Assembly (NCBI RefSeq): GCF_001280425.1
Contig: NZ_LIUF01000002.1
Coordinates: 248,001-312,000, forward strand
Source: Haloarcula rubripromontorii
Lineage (GTDB): Archaea > Halobacteriota > Halobacteria > Halobacteriales > Haloarculaceae
Length of the DNA: 64,000 nucleotides
Direction: 5' to 3'
In this document: positions 46,261 through 53,705 of the stretch, piece by piece
Position numbering within the stretch: position 1 is the first letter of the stretch
Layout: every line of letters starts with the position of its first letter
Translations under genes and position numbers: made by a program
Notes under the pieces: generated by a model
What the model saw: only the letters and a program-made list of their open reading frames with translations
Database searches by the model: none
What the model was told of the DNA's origin: nothing

Positions 46261-48216
46261 TCACTCCCGGTCCAGATACGCAACCTGCTGGTCCGTCGGG
46301 TCGTGCAGGCCGTAGGGCAGAATTCCGCCGGAGAACGTGTACGTGTTGTGCCCGACGTAGTCGGTCGACAGCGACGAGACGTTCGTCCCAAAGACGGTGT
46401 AGCTGTTCGGGGCCTGCTCGATGAGTCCCCGCCAGACCCGGTCGTACTGCTCGCCGCGGAACCCCGGGTCCTCGACGGCCTCGACCGAGAACCGCGCCTC
46501 CGTCGCTATCTCGTCCAGTTCCGGCGTGTCGACCCGCTGGAAGTTACAGCACTGCCCGAAGTTGTCGATAGAGTTGACGGCGTCGTAGAAGCTCCCGGGG
46601 TTGAAGGTTCCGGAGAGACCGATGAGGACGATGTTGCCCTGCTGGTAGTACTCCGGGCCGAGGATGCGCTGGACGAACGTCGTGAACTCGAAGGTCTCGA
46701 CGCTGATGTCGAAAAACTCCGTGTTGCTCATCACCTGGGCGATGAGTTCGGCCTCGCGCACGCGGTCGTCAGAGGTGTTGGTCTCGATGGTCGCCTCGAT
46801 GGGCGTCTCGACGCCGAGGTCGTCGACGGCCTCCTGCAGCAGTTCGGTCGCGCCCTCAGTGTTCTGCTCGGTCTGCGGGCGCAGTTCCTCGACCAGCGCG
46901 TCGTAGTCGGCCGACCCCTCGTCGGCAGCCAGCTCGGGCAGCGGCGTGTACGCCGGGTTCCGGTACCCGTTGTAGATGTTGTCCGCGATCTGGGCGCGTG
47001 GAATCAGCTGATTGACGCCCCGGCGGATTCGCTCGTCGTCCCAGGGTGACTGGGTGACAGGGTACTGGAGGAAATTGTACGCCCCGGCGTTGGTCACGCT
47101 GAGCCGGTAGTCATCTGCGCTCCGGTACTCGCTGTACGTGTCGCTCGTGAGCCCGTAGGTGAGGTCTATCTCGTTGTTGTTGAGTGCGGCCGCACGTGTC
47201 GCGTCGTCGGTGACAATAGAGACCGTGATGTCGTCGACAACCGGGCTTGTCGGGAACCCGTCCGGGCCGTCCCACCACTCCAGCGCGTCGAGGCCGAGGT
47301 CGTCCAGCCAGTAGTCCTCGAACGTGCTGAACTGGGCGCGCTGTTCGGCTTCGTAGGACTCGAACTCGAAGGGCCCGGTCCCGATGGGCGTCAGGTCGTT
47401 GCGCGGGTCCGCCCCCCTGTCGGGGTACTCTTCGATGTGTTCCATCGGGTAGACCGTCGGCGGGAGCTGGCTGTCGGCCTCGGCGTCTGGCTCCTGGCCG
47501 TAGATGTCGACGGTGTAGTCGTCGACCGCCTCCGCGTAGAGAAAGGAGTCGAATGTCTGTGCGGAAATCGAGGAGTTCTCCAGCACTTCGTACGAGCGGG
47601 CGACGTGTTCTGCGGTCATCTCCTCGCCGTTGTGGAAGGTGACCCCCTCGTGGAGTTCGGCCCGGTACTGTATTCCGTAGGTCCCGTCTGCGACAGCGTC
47701 GGGCGCTTCGTTGACCGTCAGCACCTCGCCGTCCTCGGGGTTCCTGATGATGATCTGGTCGTCGGCGACGAGGTTGCCGTCGTCGTCCGTCTCCGCCGAC
47801 ACCATGTACGGCTCGTAGGCCCCGTCCTCGACTTCCTGGACGTCCATCCGTTCCCACGTCTTTGCGAGCCACGGGTACACAGTCCCCGCGGCGTCCTGCG
47901 TGATGAGGCTCTCGTAGACGAGTCCGTGGACGTTGCCGGCCGGCGCGCTGGTGCTGTATGACGGGTCGAAGGAATCGATACCCGCACCGAGGCCGAACCT
48001 GAGTGTCCCACCGTCCTGAATCTCGTCGACGGACACCGCTGCCCGTTCCCGGACCGGGTCGAGGCTCTGACCACCCTCGCTTTCGCCGTCCCCGCCTCCG
48101 TCGCTGCCGGCGCTACAACCGGCGAGCATCACTGCTGTTGCTGCGCCTGCCGACTTGAGGACACGCCGTCGCGTCACTGTATTCGTGTCTGCAGCTGCGT
48201 CATAAGGCATTCCCAT
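46261..48216 (-). CDS. dppA: Solute-binding lipoprotein of the dipeptide-type ABC importer
   Basis: The 651-residue protein has a Tat signal (TRRRVLKSAGAATAVMLAGC; lipid-carrying Cys34) and a Gly/Glu-rich linker. An SBP family 5 domain follows with AVSVDEIQDGGTLRFG, LAKTWERMD and VTFHNGEEMTAEHV. It binds peptides or a similar solute outside the cell and delivers it to the DppBC channel. ATG 48216 was preferred; ATG 48252 and 48210 are possible. The operon order is A-B-C-D-F. No metabolic gene is linked, so the solute (peptide, sugar or nickel complex) cannot be fixed. Confidence 0.92.
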   Translation of the reverse strand: MGMPYDAAADTNTVTRRRVLKSAGAATAVMLAGCSAGSDGGGDGESEGGQSLDPVRERAAVSVDEIQDGGTLRFGLGAGIDSFDPSYSTSAPAGNVHGLVYESLITQDAAGTVYPWLAKTWERMDVQEVEDGAYEPYMVSAETDDDGNLVADDQIIIRNPEDGEVLTVNEAPDAVADGTYGIQYRAELHEGVTFHNGEEMTAEHVARSYEVLENSSISAQTFDSFLYAEAVDDYTVDIYGQEPDAEADSQLPPTVYPMEHIEEYPDRGADPRNDLTPIGTGPFEFESYEAEQRAQFSTFEDYWLDDLGLDALEWWDGPDGFPTSPVVDDITVSIVTDDATRAAALNNNEIDLTYGLTSDTYSEYRSADDYRLSVTNAGAYNFLQYPVTQSPWDDERIRRGVNQLIPRAQIADNIYNGYRNPAYTPLPELAADEGSADYDALVEELRPQTEQNTEGATELLQEAVDDLGVETPIEATIETNTSDDRVREAELIAQVMSNTEFFDISVETFEFTTFVQRILGPEYYQQGNIVLIGLSGTFNPGSFYDAVNSIDNFGQCCNFQRVDTPELDEIATEARFSVEAVEDPGFRGEQYDRVWRGLIEQAPNSYTVFGTNVSSLSTDYVGHNTYTFSGGILPYGLHDPTDQQVAYLDRE

Positions 48217-48548
48217 TGACCTCGAAAGCTGTGTGTTATGTTGCCCTCCCACACACTTATAGCATAACGGCGCTCGGAGTCAGGCAACAATCGGTATGCG
48301 CGAGTCCGGGAGCAAACTACATCGGCGCCGATACAGACTCCGCGAGCGAGCTTTCCCCCGACTGCACTGCGCTGGTGTCTGGTCTCCGACCCCTGCGCGC
48401 TGTTCGAGACCACGTCTAAAGATGACGGCACGTGGGATTGGTCGTTCAACTTCGTCCTGATGCCGGGCGCTCCCGGTATGAATAACACTGAGCCCCGGTC
48501 GAAGCTGGGGCCGACATCTACAGTTGCGATTCGAGTTCGAGCGGCTGT
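48217..48548. other. Intergenic region, 332 bases
   Basis: This gap holds the dpp operon promoter, with a ctataagt element about 48257-48264 on the minus strand and an inverted repeat gttatg/cataac flanking it. No gene is seen. Several short ORFs here are shadow frames. Confidence 0.45.
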
Positions 48549-48875
48549 TCAGAACGGCGGGCTGTAATCCTCGTACTCGTCCATCTCCTCCATGTCGTCG
48601 GTCTTCGAGGGCATGACCGCAGCGCGCGGCCCGCCGGAGCGGACGACTTCGACGGCTTCGAGTCCGTCGACGCTCTCGGGGAGTCGGCGTTCGATTGCCT
48701 TCATCGTCATCGGAGCGATGCCACACCCCGAACACGCACCGCCGATGGCGACGGTGGCCGTGCCTTCGCTCTCGTCGATGTCGCGGACCTCGAAGTTGCC
48801 GCCGTGTTGCTGGATCTGCGGGACGTTGTTGCTCAAGTAGTTACGCGTCTGTCGTTCGAGTCCTTCAGCGCTCAT
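48549..48875 (-). CDS. NifU C-terminal-domain iron-sulfur protein
   Basis: The 108-residue protein is a single NifU_C domain with the cluster-binding CSGC (Cys48, Cys51) in GGACSGCGIAP, and an acidic C-terminal tail. Such proteins carry or assemble Fe-S clusters. The gene is monocistronic with a leaderless promoter (tttatgatat, centre 29 bases before ATG). A 12/14 match to the DtxR-type operator found at the neighbouring regulator gene sits just upstream of that TATA box, so it is probably iron- or metal-regulated. Confidence 0.9.
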   Translation of the reverse strand: MSAEGLERQTRNYLSNNVPQIQQHGGNFEVRDIDESEGTATVAIGGACSGCGIAPMTMKAIERRLPESVDGLEAVEVVRSGGPRAAVMPSKTDDMEEMDEYEDYSPPF

Positions 48876-48917
48876 AACAATTCTACATTTGCACCATCAT
48901 ATCATAAATCTGGTGCT

Positions 48918-48931
48918 TTTGGCATACCTAA
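48918..48931. promoter_or_regulatory. DtxR-type operator candidate upstream of the NifU-like gene
   Basis: On the minus strand the site reads TTAGGTATGCCAAA, matching 12 of 14 positions of the perfect palindrome TTAGGCTTGCCTAA at 49861. It lies directly upstream of the TATA box. A shorter inverted repeat TTAG-TATC-CTAA (48982-48993) lies ~60 bases further away. Confidence 0.55.
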
Positions 48932-49047
48932 AATATCGGTATATAGGGCATTGAACGGCAATATTTTGGCCCACAAAATAATTAGTATCCTAATTCTATC
49001 AATTTTTCGCACGGCCTAAAACAAGCTTGGTATGGAGTAGCCGCCGC

Positions 49048-49470
49048 TCAGGCGGCATCCTCATCCGACGCCACCGAGCCACCCTCTGAACCCTCCTGTC
49101 GCTGCCTCGTTTCGGCGTCGCAGGGCAGCGTCGCGGCCAATCGCTCCGCGACCATCGGGCTGACCAGACCGGCCAGTTCCATCGCTTCCGTCTCGTGATC
49201 GTCGAGATCGAGAACCCCCCGAAAGAACCACGAGACGGTCACGTACGCCTCGTGTAACTCCGCCGCTTCCTCACGCCCTGTCTCTGTTAGCGTCACCCCC
49301 TCATATGGCTCGTATGTGACGAGATCCTCCTCCGCGAGTCGCTGGCACATCTCCGTCACCGCCGCCGGCGACCGGTCAAGCAGCTCTCCCAACTTTCCCG
49401 GGGCGACTGGCGGTTCGTCCCGGTGCTGTGCGATGTAAATCGCCAGCAGATACTCCGGTGCCGTGCTCAT
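49048..49470 (-). CDS. DtxR/MntR-family metal-responsive regulator
   Basis: The 140-residue protein has an N-terminal winged helix (about 1-62, LGELLDRSPAAVTEMCQRLAEEDLV, VTLTETGREEA) and a dimerisation region (about 63-120). In DtxR the primary metal site uses Cys102, Glu105 and His106; the aligned positions here read MELAGLVS, so this site seems degenerate, while the His of HETEA is kept. This alignment was made by eye. The gene overlaps a 60-codon ORF by four bases (ATGA). Two TTAGG/CCTAA palindromes upstream suggest autoregulation. Confidence 0.87.
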   Translation of the reverse strand: MSTAPEYLLAIYIAQHRDEPPVAPGKLGELLDRSPAAVTEMCQRLAEEDLVTYEPYEGVTLTETGREEAAELHEAYVTVSWFFRGVLDLDDHETEAMELAGLVSPMVAERLAATLPCDAETRQRQEGSEGGSVASDEDAA

Positions 49471-49649
49471 CGCTCCGACGGATTCGTCCGCTTCCCGCCG
49501 CTGCCTGTGGCCGTACCTGTCGTCGACTCCCCTGTCGGCTGCTCACCGGTCCCGAAGGCCACCGCGCAGGCCCATGCCCACAGCCGGGCATGCGACTGTT
49601 GCGGGCAGTTACCCATTCCCACCATCTCGCTATTTCCGTCCGCACTCAT
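49467..49649 (-). CDS. Small ORF upstream of the DtxR-family gene
   Basis: The 60-residue ORF (MSADGNSEMVGMGNCPQQSH) ends four bases inside the regulator gene, so the two would be translationally coupled. It has two Cys residues and a Gly/Thr/Ser-rich C-terminus. I do not recognise it. The coupling supports a real gene, but the low complexity and short length leave doubt. The region just upstream (49630-49854) has another coding-like frame without a normal start codon. Confidence 0.45.
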   Translation of the reverse strand: MSADGNSEMVGMGNCPQQSHARLWAWACAVAFGTGEQPTGESTTGTATGSGGKRTNPSER

Positions 49650-49860
49650 CAGGCAGACGCCCCCGGTACTGTCGGTAGAACACGAGTGGCCGAGCGACCG
49701 TTCGTCGGTGGACGCTCAGCATGACGCCCACAACATACGTCGGTACCACGCGAACGGTGTCGATAGCGACCCCGACGATACGAAACGGTCTGCCATCGAT
49801 CTCTGCGTGGATCTCCCCCCGTTTGTGCTCCGCACTCAGTACCGTCGCCTGCCATATATT

Positions 49861-49874
49861 TTAGGCTTGCCTAA
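49861..49874. promoter_or_regulatory. Perfect DtxR-type palindrome at the regulator promoter
   Basis: TTAGGCTTGCCTAA is a perfect inverted repeat (TTAGGC-TT-GCCTAA) that matches the ends of the known DtxR/IdeR box (TTAGG...CCTAA). It lies just downstream of a ttttatatta TATA-like element on the minus strand (about 49876-49885), where binding would block transcription. Confidence 0.7.
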
Positions 49875-49895
49875 TAATATAAAACGTCTGCGTTT

Positions 49896-49909
49896 TTAGG
49901 ACGGCCTAA
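49896..49909. promoter_or_regulatory. Second DtxR-type palindrome upstream of the TATA box
   Basis: TTAGG-ACGG-CCTAA matches the first site at 12 of 14 positions and is centred 35 bases further upstream, on the other side of the TATA box. Two sites around one promoter indicate cooperative or looping repression by the DtxR-family protein encoded just downstream. Confidence 0.6.
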
Positions 49910-50115
49910 TCCAACCGACAAGGTCGGTAAGCGGGCGCAGTTGAGCCTGTCGTCCAGAGAATCGAATCTATCGCACTGCACTCCGCTTCACTATCGGGAA
50001 GTGGTCGCCGCCGTATCGCTGTCTGCATCGACTCGACCAGTCACGATTTCGGAGGATGGATTTGATGCGTGTCCTATTTACTACATTGAGCGTCGAACTC
50101 ACTACGCTCGCAACT

Positions 50116-51084
50116 CTACTCGGACGATTTGTTCGTCGAGTGTGTCTCGCTGTCACAGGCCATGAGTGTCGAAACGGTGTTCGCGGTGAGTTCTCCCTCG
50201 CCGTCAATTTCTGCTCGCGTCGAGGACTCGTTACAGTCGAAGTTTTTGGGTGTTACTTGCTCAGTCACCGTCGTCTCTGTTCCGAGCACAGCCATCGATA
50301 GGGTGTACGTCCCTTTCTCACTGAAGGTGAGCAGTACCGTCCCCCTGGGTTCAACCGTGTAGACCCCATCGAATTGCGTTGTCGAGTCGTTTTCGACGAG
50401 GATTCGGGTCGTCCACGTTTTGTCCGACGGGTTCCGAAGCATGAGCGTGTGGCTAAACTCCCCCGTATCTGCGGGTATCGGATCGTGGCCGAGTGTGTAC
50501 GACGCTAGCTCATCGGTAAGTGCTGTTTCGGTGACAACACCGGGACACGCCATACGCGTGGAAACACTCATCGAATCAAGCGTGTTGTCCTCCTGAATGC
50601 TGACTGTCGTTCTGGCCACATTACAGGTGAACTGACCGGGTTCGACCGTAACCTCTTCAGTCGCATCCAGCTCAGGAATCGTCACACAGGTAGTGTACGT
50701 ATCGAGATCGGTGAGTGACACGACGATGCTTGCGTTCGCTTCGAGTTCCACCGATTCCTCAAACACGGTCTCGTTGGCCTTCGAAACCGTAATCGTCCCT
50801 TGGTGGGCCGCCTCGGTCGGGTTTCCGAACGCGACGTGGTGAGGTTTTCTGAGACCGCGCTCTTCGAGTGATTCGGACCCGAGAGTCCGTTCAGCGGTGT
50901 CACCAGCTTCAATTAGTGTTTCCTCCGGCATTTGTTCAGTCACAGTCTGTGCTCCCTCAGCAGTGGCAGCTGTCGTTTCTGAGTCCGTATCAGGTGAACC
51001 GCTCGAAGTTGCTTGAGAGGTACAGCCCGCTGTTGCGGTTGTGAGTACAATCCCAGCGCTTGCCAGAAACGTTCTGCGTTCCAT
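50116..51084 (-). CDS. Tat lipoprotein with two tandem cysteine-pair repeats
   Basis: The 322-residue protein has a Tat-type lipoprotein signal (MERRTFLASAG, lipobox TAGC, Cys21), a Ser/Thr-rich linker and two similar beta-rich repeats. Repeat 1 has FTCN (Cys154) and STRMAC (Cys180); repeat 2 has FDCN (Cys284) and STLMAC (Cys310). Each Cys pair is 26 residues apart and the repeat period is 130 residues, so this is an internal duplication, probably with one disulfide or metal site per repeat. The family is not recognised. The gene follows the membrane-tethered regulator gene, and its promoter has the same operator. Confidence 0.8.
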   Translation of the reverse strand: MERRTFLASAGIVLTTATAGCTSQATSSGSPDTDSETTAATAEGAQTVTEQMPEETLIEAGDTAERTLGSESLEERGLRKPHHVAFGNPTEAAHQGTITVSKANETVFEESVELEANASIVVSLTDLDTYTTCVTIPELDATEEVTVEPGQFTCNVARTTVSIQEDNTLDSMSVSTRMACPGVVTETALTDELASYTLGHDPIPADTGEFSHTLMLRNPSDKTWTTRILVENDSTTQFDGVYTVEPRGTVLLTFSEKGTYTLSMAVLGTETTVTEQVTPKNFDCNESSTRAEIDGEGELTANTVSTLMACDSETHSTNKSSE

Positions 51085-51122
51085 ACACTACCATGAGAGG
51101 GGTCAAGTATCGTCCTATCCCA

Positions 51123-51144
51123 GATTCAAAGGCGTCTTTGAGTC
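51123..51144. promoter_or_regulatory. 22-bp inverted repeat before the lipoprotein gene
   Basis: GATTCAAAG-GCGT-CTTTGAGTC is a palindrome with nine-base arms and one mismatch. Its centre is 49.5 bases before the lipoprotein start codon. The same element occurs at 51832-51853. Confidence 0.7.
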
Positions 51145-51160
51145 CTGGAACCCGCTCACA

Positions 51161-51793
51161 TCATGAGGTCTGCATCTTTACCGGACGGTATGTTTGCCAG
51201 TACCACGCCACGAAGAGGAACAGAATCGTGAGGACGCCGATTCCGAGGACAACCCCACCGGGGCCAGTACCAAAGGTGACGAGTGGCTCCCAGATAGTTG
51301 GCTCAGGTTGCTGAACCGGAGGCTCACCCATTCTAGGTGAAGGGGAGGGGGCCGGTACTGACCGACGCGCATGGACGAGCGCACTGACGATGCCGACGAT
51401 ACCAATGCCGCCGAAAACTCGACGCAATGCAGTCTTGAGTGATGGCGTTGTTCGCTCTGCTCCGGTGAAAAGGACGAGTGCGCTATTCGTTGGTGCATAT
51501 ACATCCATCTCTCGTCCCTGTTCAGAATACCACGTCTCGATTACTTCAACCAAGCCGGCGTCGCTGAGTCGATCTAGATGGTAACTGACGTTCTGTACCG
51601 ACGTGTCGAGTTCGGTGGCAATTTCCGACGCTGTCGTTGGTTCGTCGTAGATGATGCCGAGAATACGGCGCGCCGTCGTTGAGGTAATCGTTGACAGGAC
51701 CTGTTCTGCCTCGTCATCCTCGAAATCGATGAGTTTCGGAGCCAAGTCACGGTCCGTAGTTGGTGTGGGCTTGAGCGGTAGAAGCGAGGACAT
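51161..51793 (-). CDS. Membrane-tethered winged-helix regulator
   Basis: The 210-residue protein has an ArsR-like winged helix at about 27-100 (TARRILGIIYDEPTTASEIATEL, TSVQNVSYHLDRLSDAGLV). Two hydrophobic helices at about 126-142 and 178-198 enclose a Pro/Ser-rich loop (about 147-170). DNA-binding proteins with C-terminal membrane helices act as one-component sensors that link an envelope signal to transcription. Its own promoter and that of the neighbouring lipoprotein gene share a 22-bp inverted repeat at the same distance, so it likely controls both. The topology puts the loop outside, where it might contact the lipoprotein. Confidence 0.82.
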   Translation of the reverse strand: MSSLLPLKPTPTTDRDLAPKLIDFEDDEAEQVLSTITSTTARRILGIIYDEPTTASEIATELDTSVQNVSYHLDRLSDAGLVEVIETWYSEQGREMDVYAPTNSALVLFTGAERTTPSLKTALRRVFGGIGIVGIVSALVHARRSVPAPSPSPRMGEPPVQQPEPTIWEPLVTFGTGPGGVVLGIGVLTILFLFVAWYWQTYRPVKMQTS

Positions 51794-52209
51794 AGTATGG
51801 CTCTCTTTTGTGGTGGTATATGACTACGGAAGATTCAAACAGTCGTTTGAGTCCGATACAGTTGGCGTAGCAGCGTTCAGTACGATCAATCTGGGGACCA
51901 CGAGGTGCCCACCAACGACGAACGGCGACCAGTGGTCCAGCCTTGCGGATAATCACCTTCTCCGGAAACGGGTTACAATGCTGAGCGAGAGTCTATCGAA
52001 ACGATGGTCGGGAATGGAGCGGCCGCCGTTGAATCGGACGCTGTCCATATCGAGTAGGTCTCGCACGCAATGGAGTATACTCCGAAACTCTGCGATCAGT
52101 TGGGTTACCCGATTTGATATCGCAGTATGCGATTTATCGGTGCAATCGCCATTCATCTTCTGCTCGTCGATGAACAGCTAAATCAGGGTGAGCAGCGGCT
52201 AAAACACCG
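51794..52209. other. Intergenic region, 416 bases
   Basis: Apart from the operator at 51832-51853 and the regulator's promoter (catatacc TATA-like element near 51816), this AT-richer stretch contains no convincing gene. ORFs at 51747-51956 and 51953-52156 on the minus strand are Arg-rich, unlike local proteins. They could be remnants of an insertion sequence, but no transposase motif is visible. Confidence 0.45.
51832..51853. promoter_or_regulatory. 22-bp inverted repeat before the regulator gene
   Basis: GATTCAAAC-AGTC-GTTTGAGTC has the same outer 16 positions as the element at 51123-51144; only the innermost arm bases and spacer differ. The centre is 49.5 bases before the regulator's start codon, the same distance as for the lipoprotein gene. 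Confidence 0.7.
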
Positions 52210-53118
52210 CTATTCAGTAAACTCGGTAATAGAATCGAACGCGTCGGCCGCCAGCCGTTCAGCGACTGCGTCCCTGTCCACGTCACTGATTTCCTGTGGA
52301 TATTTTCGTTCGAAGTAGCTCACAATGTTCTCGACATCGCGAGTTAGCAGTTCCCGGGCGTTTTCGTGGTCGGTCGGGACGGCCTGGGGCCAATCGAAGA
52401 CGACAACGCCCTCATTCGTGACGAAGACGTTGTACTCGCTCATGTCCGCGTGGACGTACCCCTCGCGGTAGGCCGTCTGCATCTCTTCGAGGACGAGATC
52501 CAGAATCGGTAGTACCTGTTCTGTTTCGAGTTTCGTTCGGGAGAGTTCGACACCGTCTATCTTTTCCATGACAATCGCATGGCGGTTCGTGTCGATTGGC
52601 TGTGGGACCGCCACGTCCGGATACAGCGTTTCGAGGGCATCGTACTCTCGCTCGGCGGCCTTCCGAGCGGTGTAGAGCCAGGAGACGTGGTCGCGGTCGG
52701 CGGTGTACTCCCGCTCTTTCATCACTTCGCGGAAATTGGTGTACCCTTCGCGGTGGTACTTCAGGGCCACCGGCTTGTACGACTGGGCCTCGTACACGTC
52801 GCTTTCCTTGCCCACGCCCAGCGGTGAGCCGACACCCTCGATGGTGTCGCGCTCGGCGAAGGTGTGGAGCGCGAGCGTGTCATACCCCTCGAAAGTGAGC
52901 TTGAACCCCTCGTACTGGATGGTCTTCCGTTCGACCAGGCCGCGGTCCGCACACCGGTCGAGCCGGTAGTCGACGTCTTCCGCCGTCAGCCGGGAGAACT
53001 CGGTCAACTTCTCGCGGGCGACGTACTCCGAGAACCGCATCCCCTGCTCGACGCCGGAGAGCAGATGGAAGTCCTCGGGTTCCAGCTCCGCCATCACTGA
53101 AGCCACGTTCTGGACCAT
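52210..53118 (-). CDS. rio2: Rio2-type serine/threonine protein kinase
   Basis: The 302-residue protein has the Rio2 N-terminal winged helix (about 1-90) and a RIO kinase domain with the P-loop-like GVGKESDVYEA, catalytic HADMSEYNVFV and metal-binding VFDWPQAV motifs. Rio2 is required for late steps of small ribosomal subunit maturation in archaea and eukaryotes. It is transcribed alone. The start ATG 53118 gives MVQNVASVMAELEPEDF, which matches the family. Confidence 0.94.
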   Translation of the reverse strand: MVQNVASVMAELEPEDFHLLSGVEQGMRFSEYVAREKLTEFSRLTAEDVDYRLDRCADRGLVERKTIQYEGFKLTFEGYDTLALHTFAERDTIEGVGSPLGVGKESDVYEAQSYKPVALKYHREGYTNFREVMKEREYTADRDHVSWLYTARKAAEREYDALETLYPDVAVPQPIDTNRHAIVMEKIDGVELSRTKLETEQVLPILDLVLEEMQTAYREGYVHADMSEYNVFVTNEGVVVFDWPQAVPTDHENARELLTRDVENIVSYFERKYPQEISDVDRDAVAERLAADAFDSITEFTE

Positions 53119-53705
53119 TAGCGTTCTCTACTCGATGGACTGGTAAAAGGTCGACGCGTTCGCCGGATAGATCTGATAAACCTTTGAACGCTATACAAAA
53201 TCTCTCATCTCGTCTCAGACGTTGCTGTATCGGCGGACGCCAAGCGCTCTGCCCGGCGTCGGCTGGCGCAGATGGGCGTGAGGTGCTGCGGTGTTCGAAC
53301 GCTGCCTGAGACGGCTGCGCTACTATTTCGTATCTGTCTGACTTGACCCGCTACTTCGGTGTTTCGTGACCGAAACCGCACTTCGGTCGATTGATCGTCG
53401 AATAAGACCTCATTAACCTACAGAATCACACGTTTTTATTTTGGCATCATACGTCTGTTATCGCTACTGTACTGCCGTTTCCGCATCTCAAAATGTGACT
53501 GATAAGGCTCGAAAATGGCGGTAGCTGGTCGCACGCTCCCTTCACACACGATGCAGCTGAAAGAAGCGGTAAGCCGAGTATCGACTCGAAAATATGTTCC
53601 TAATCACCGTGACAGTATATGTAAGGCGAACGGCGACTATGTTCGCCGACTGTGTGCCCGTTAAGCTACTCTCTACTTTTCATTATCTAAACGCAAGTGT
53701 GTCGT
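53119..53705. other. Long intergenic region, 587 bases, with hairpins
   Basis: This gap separates divergent rio2 and the GT-C-like gene. It is AT-richer than its surroundings. Visible structures are GACCGAA-N7-TTCGGTC (53368-53388) and GGCGAAC-N9-GTTCGCC (53625-53647). One 37-codon ORF (53551-53664, plus) ends shortly before the next gene's promoter. No tRNA or known RNA is recognised; a non-coding RNA is possible. Confidence 0.45.

Noticed and set aside
45553-47049. A 498-codon plus-strand frame across the dpp operon.
   Set aside because: It is antisense to dppB and dppA, is Arg-rich and has no recognisable motif.
49649-49855. A 68-codon ATG frame at the start of the DtxR operon, joined to the next ORF by TGATG.
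   Set aside because: The product is Arg-rich, unlike haloarchaeal proteins, and another frame in the same DNA looks more protein-like. It was kept only as part of a finding.
51747-52156. Two minus-strand ORFs that could be transposase remnants.
   Set aside because: No DDE or HUH motif and no terminal repeats were visible; composition alone is not enough.
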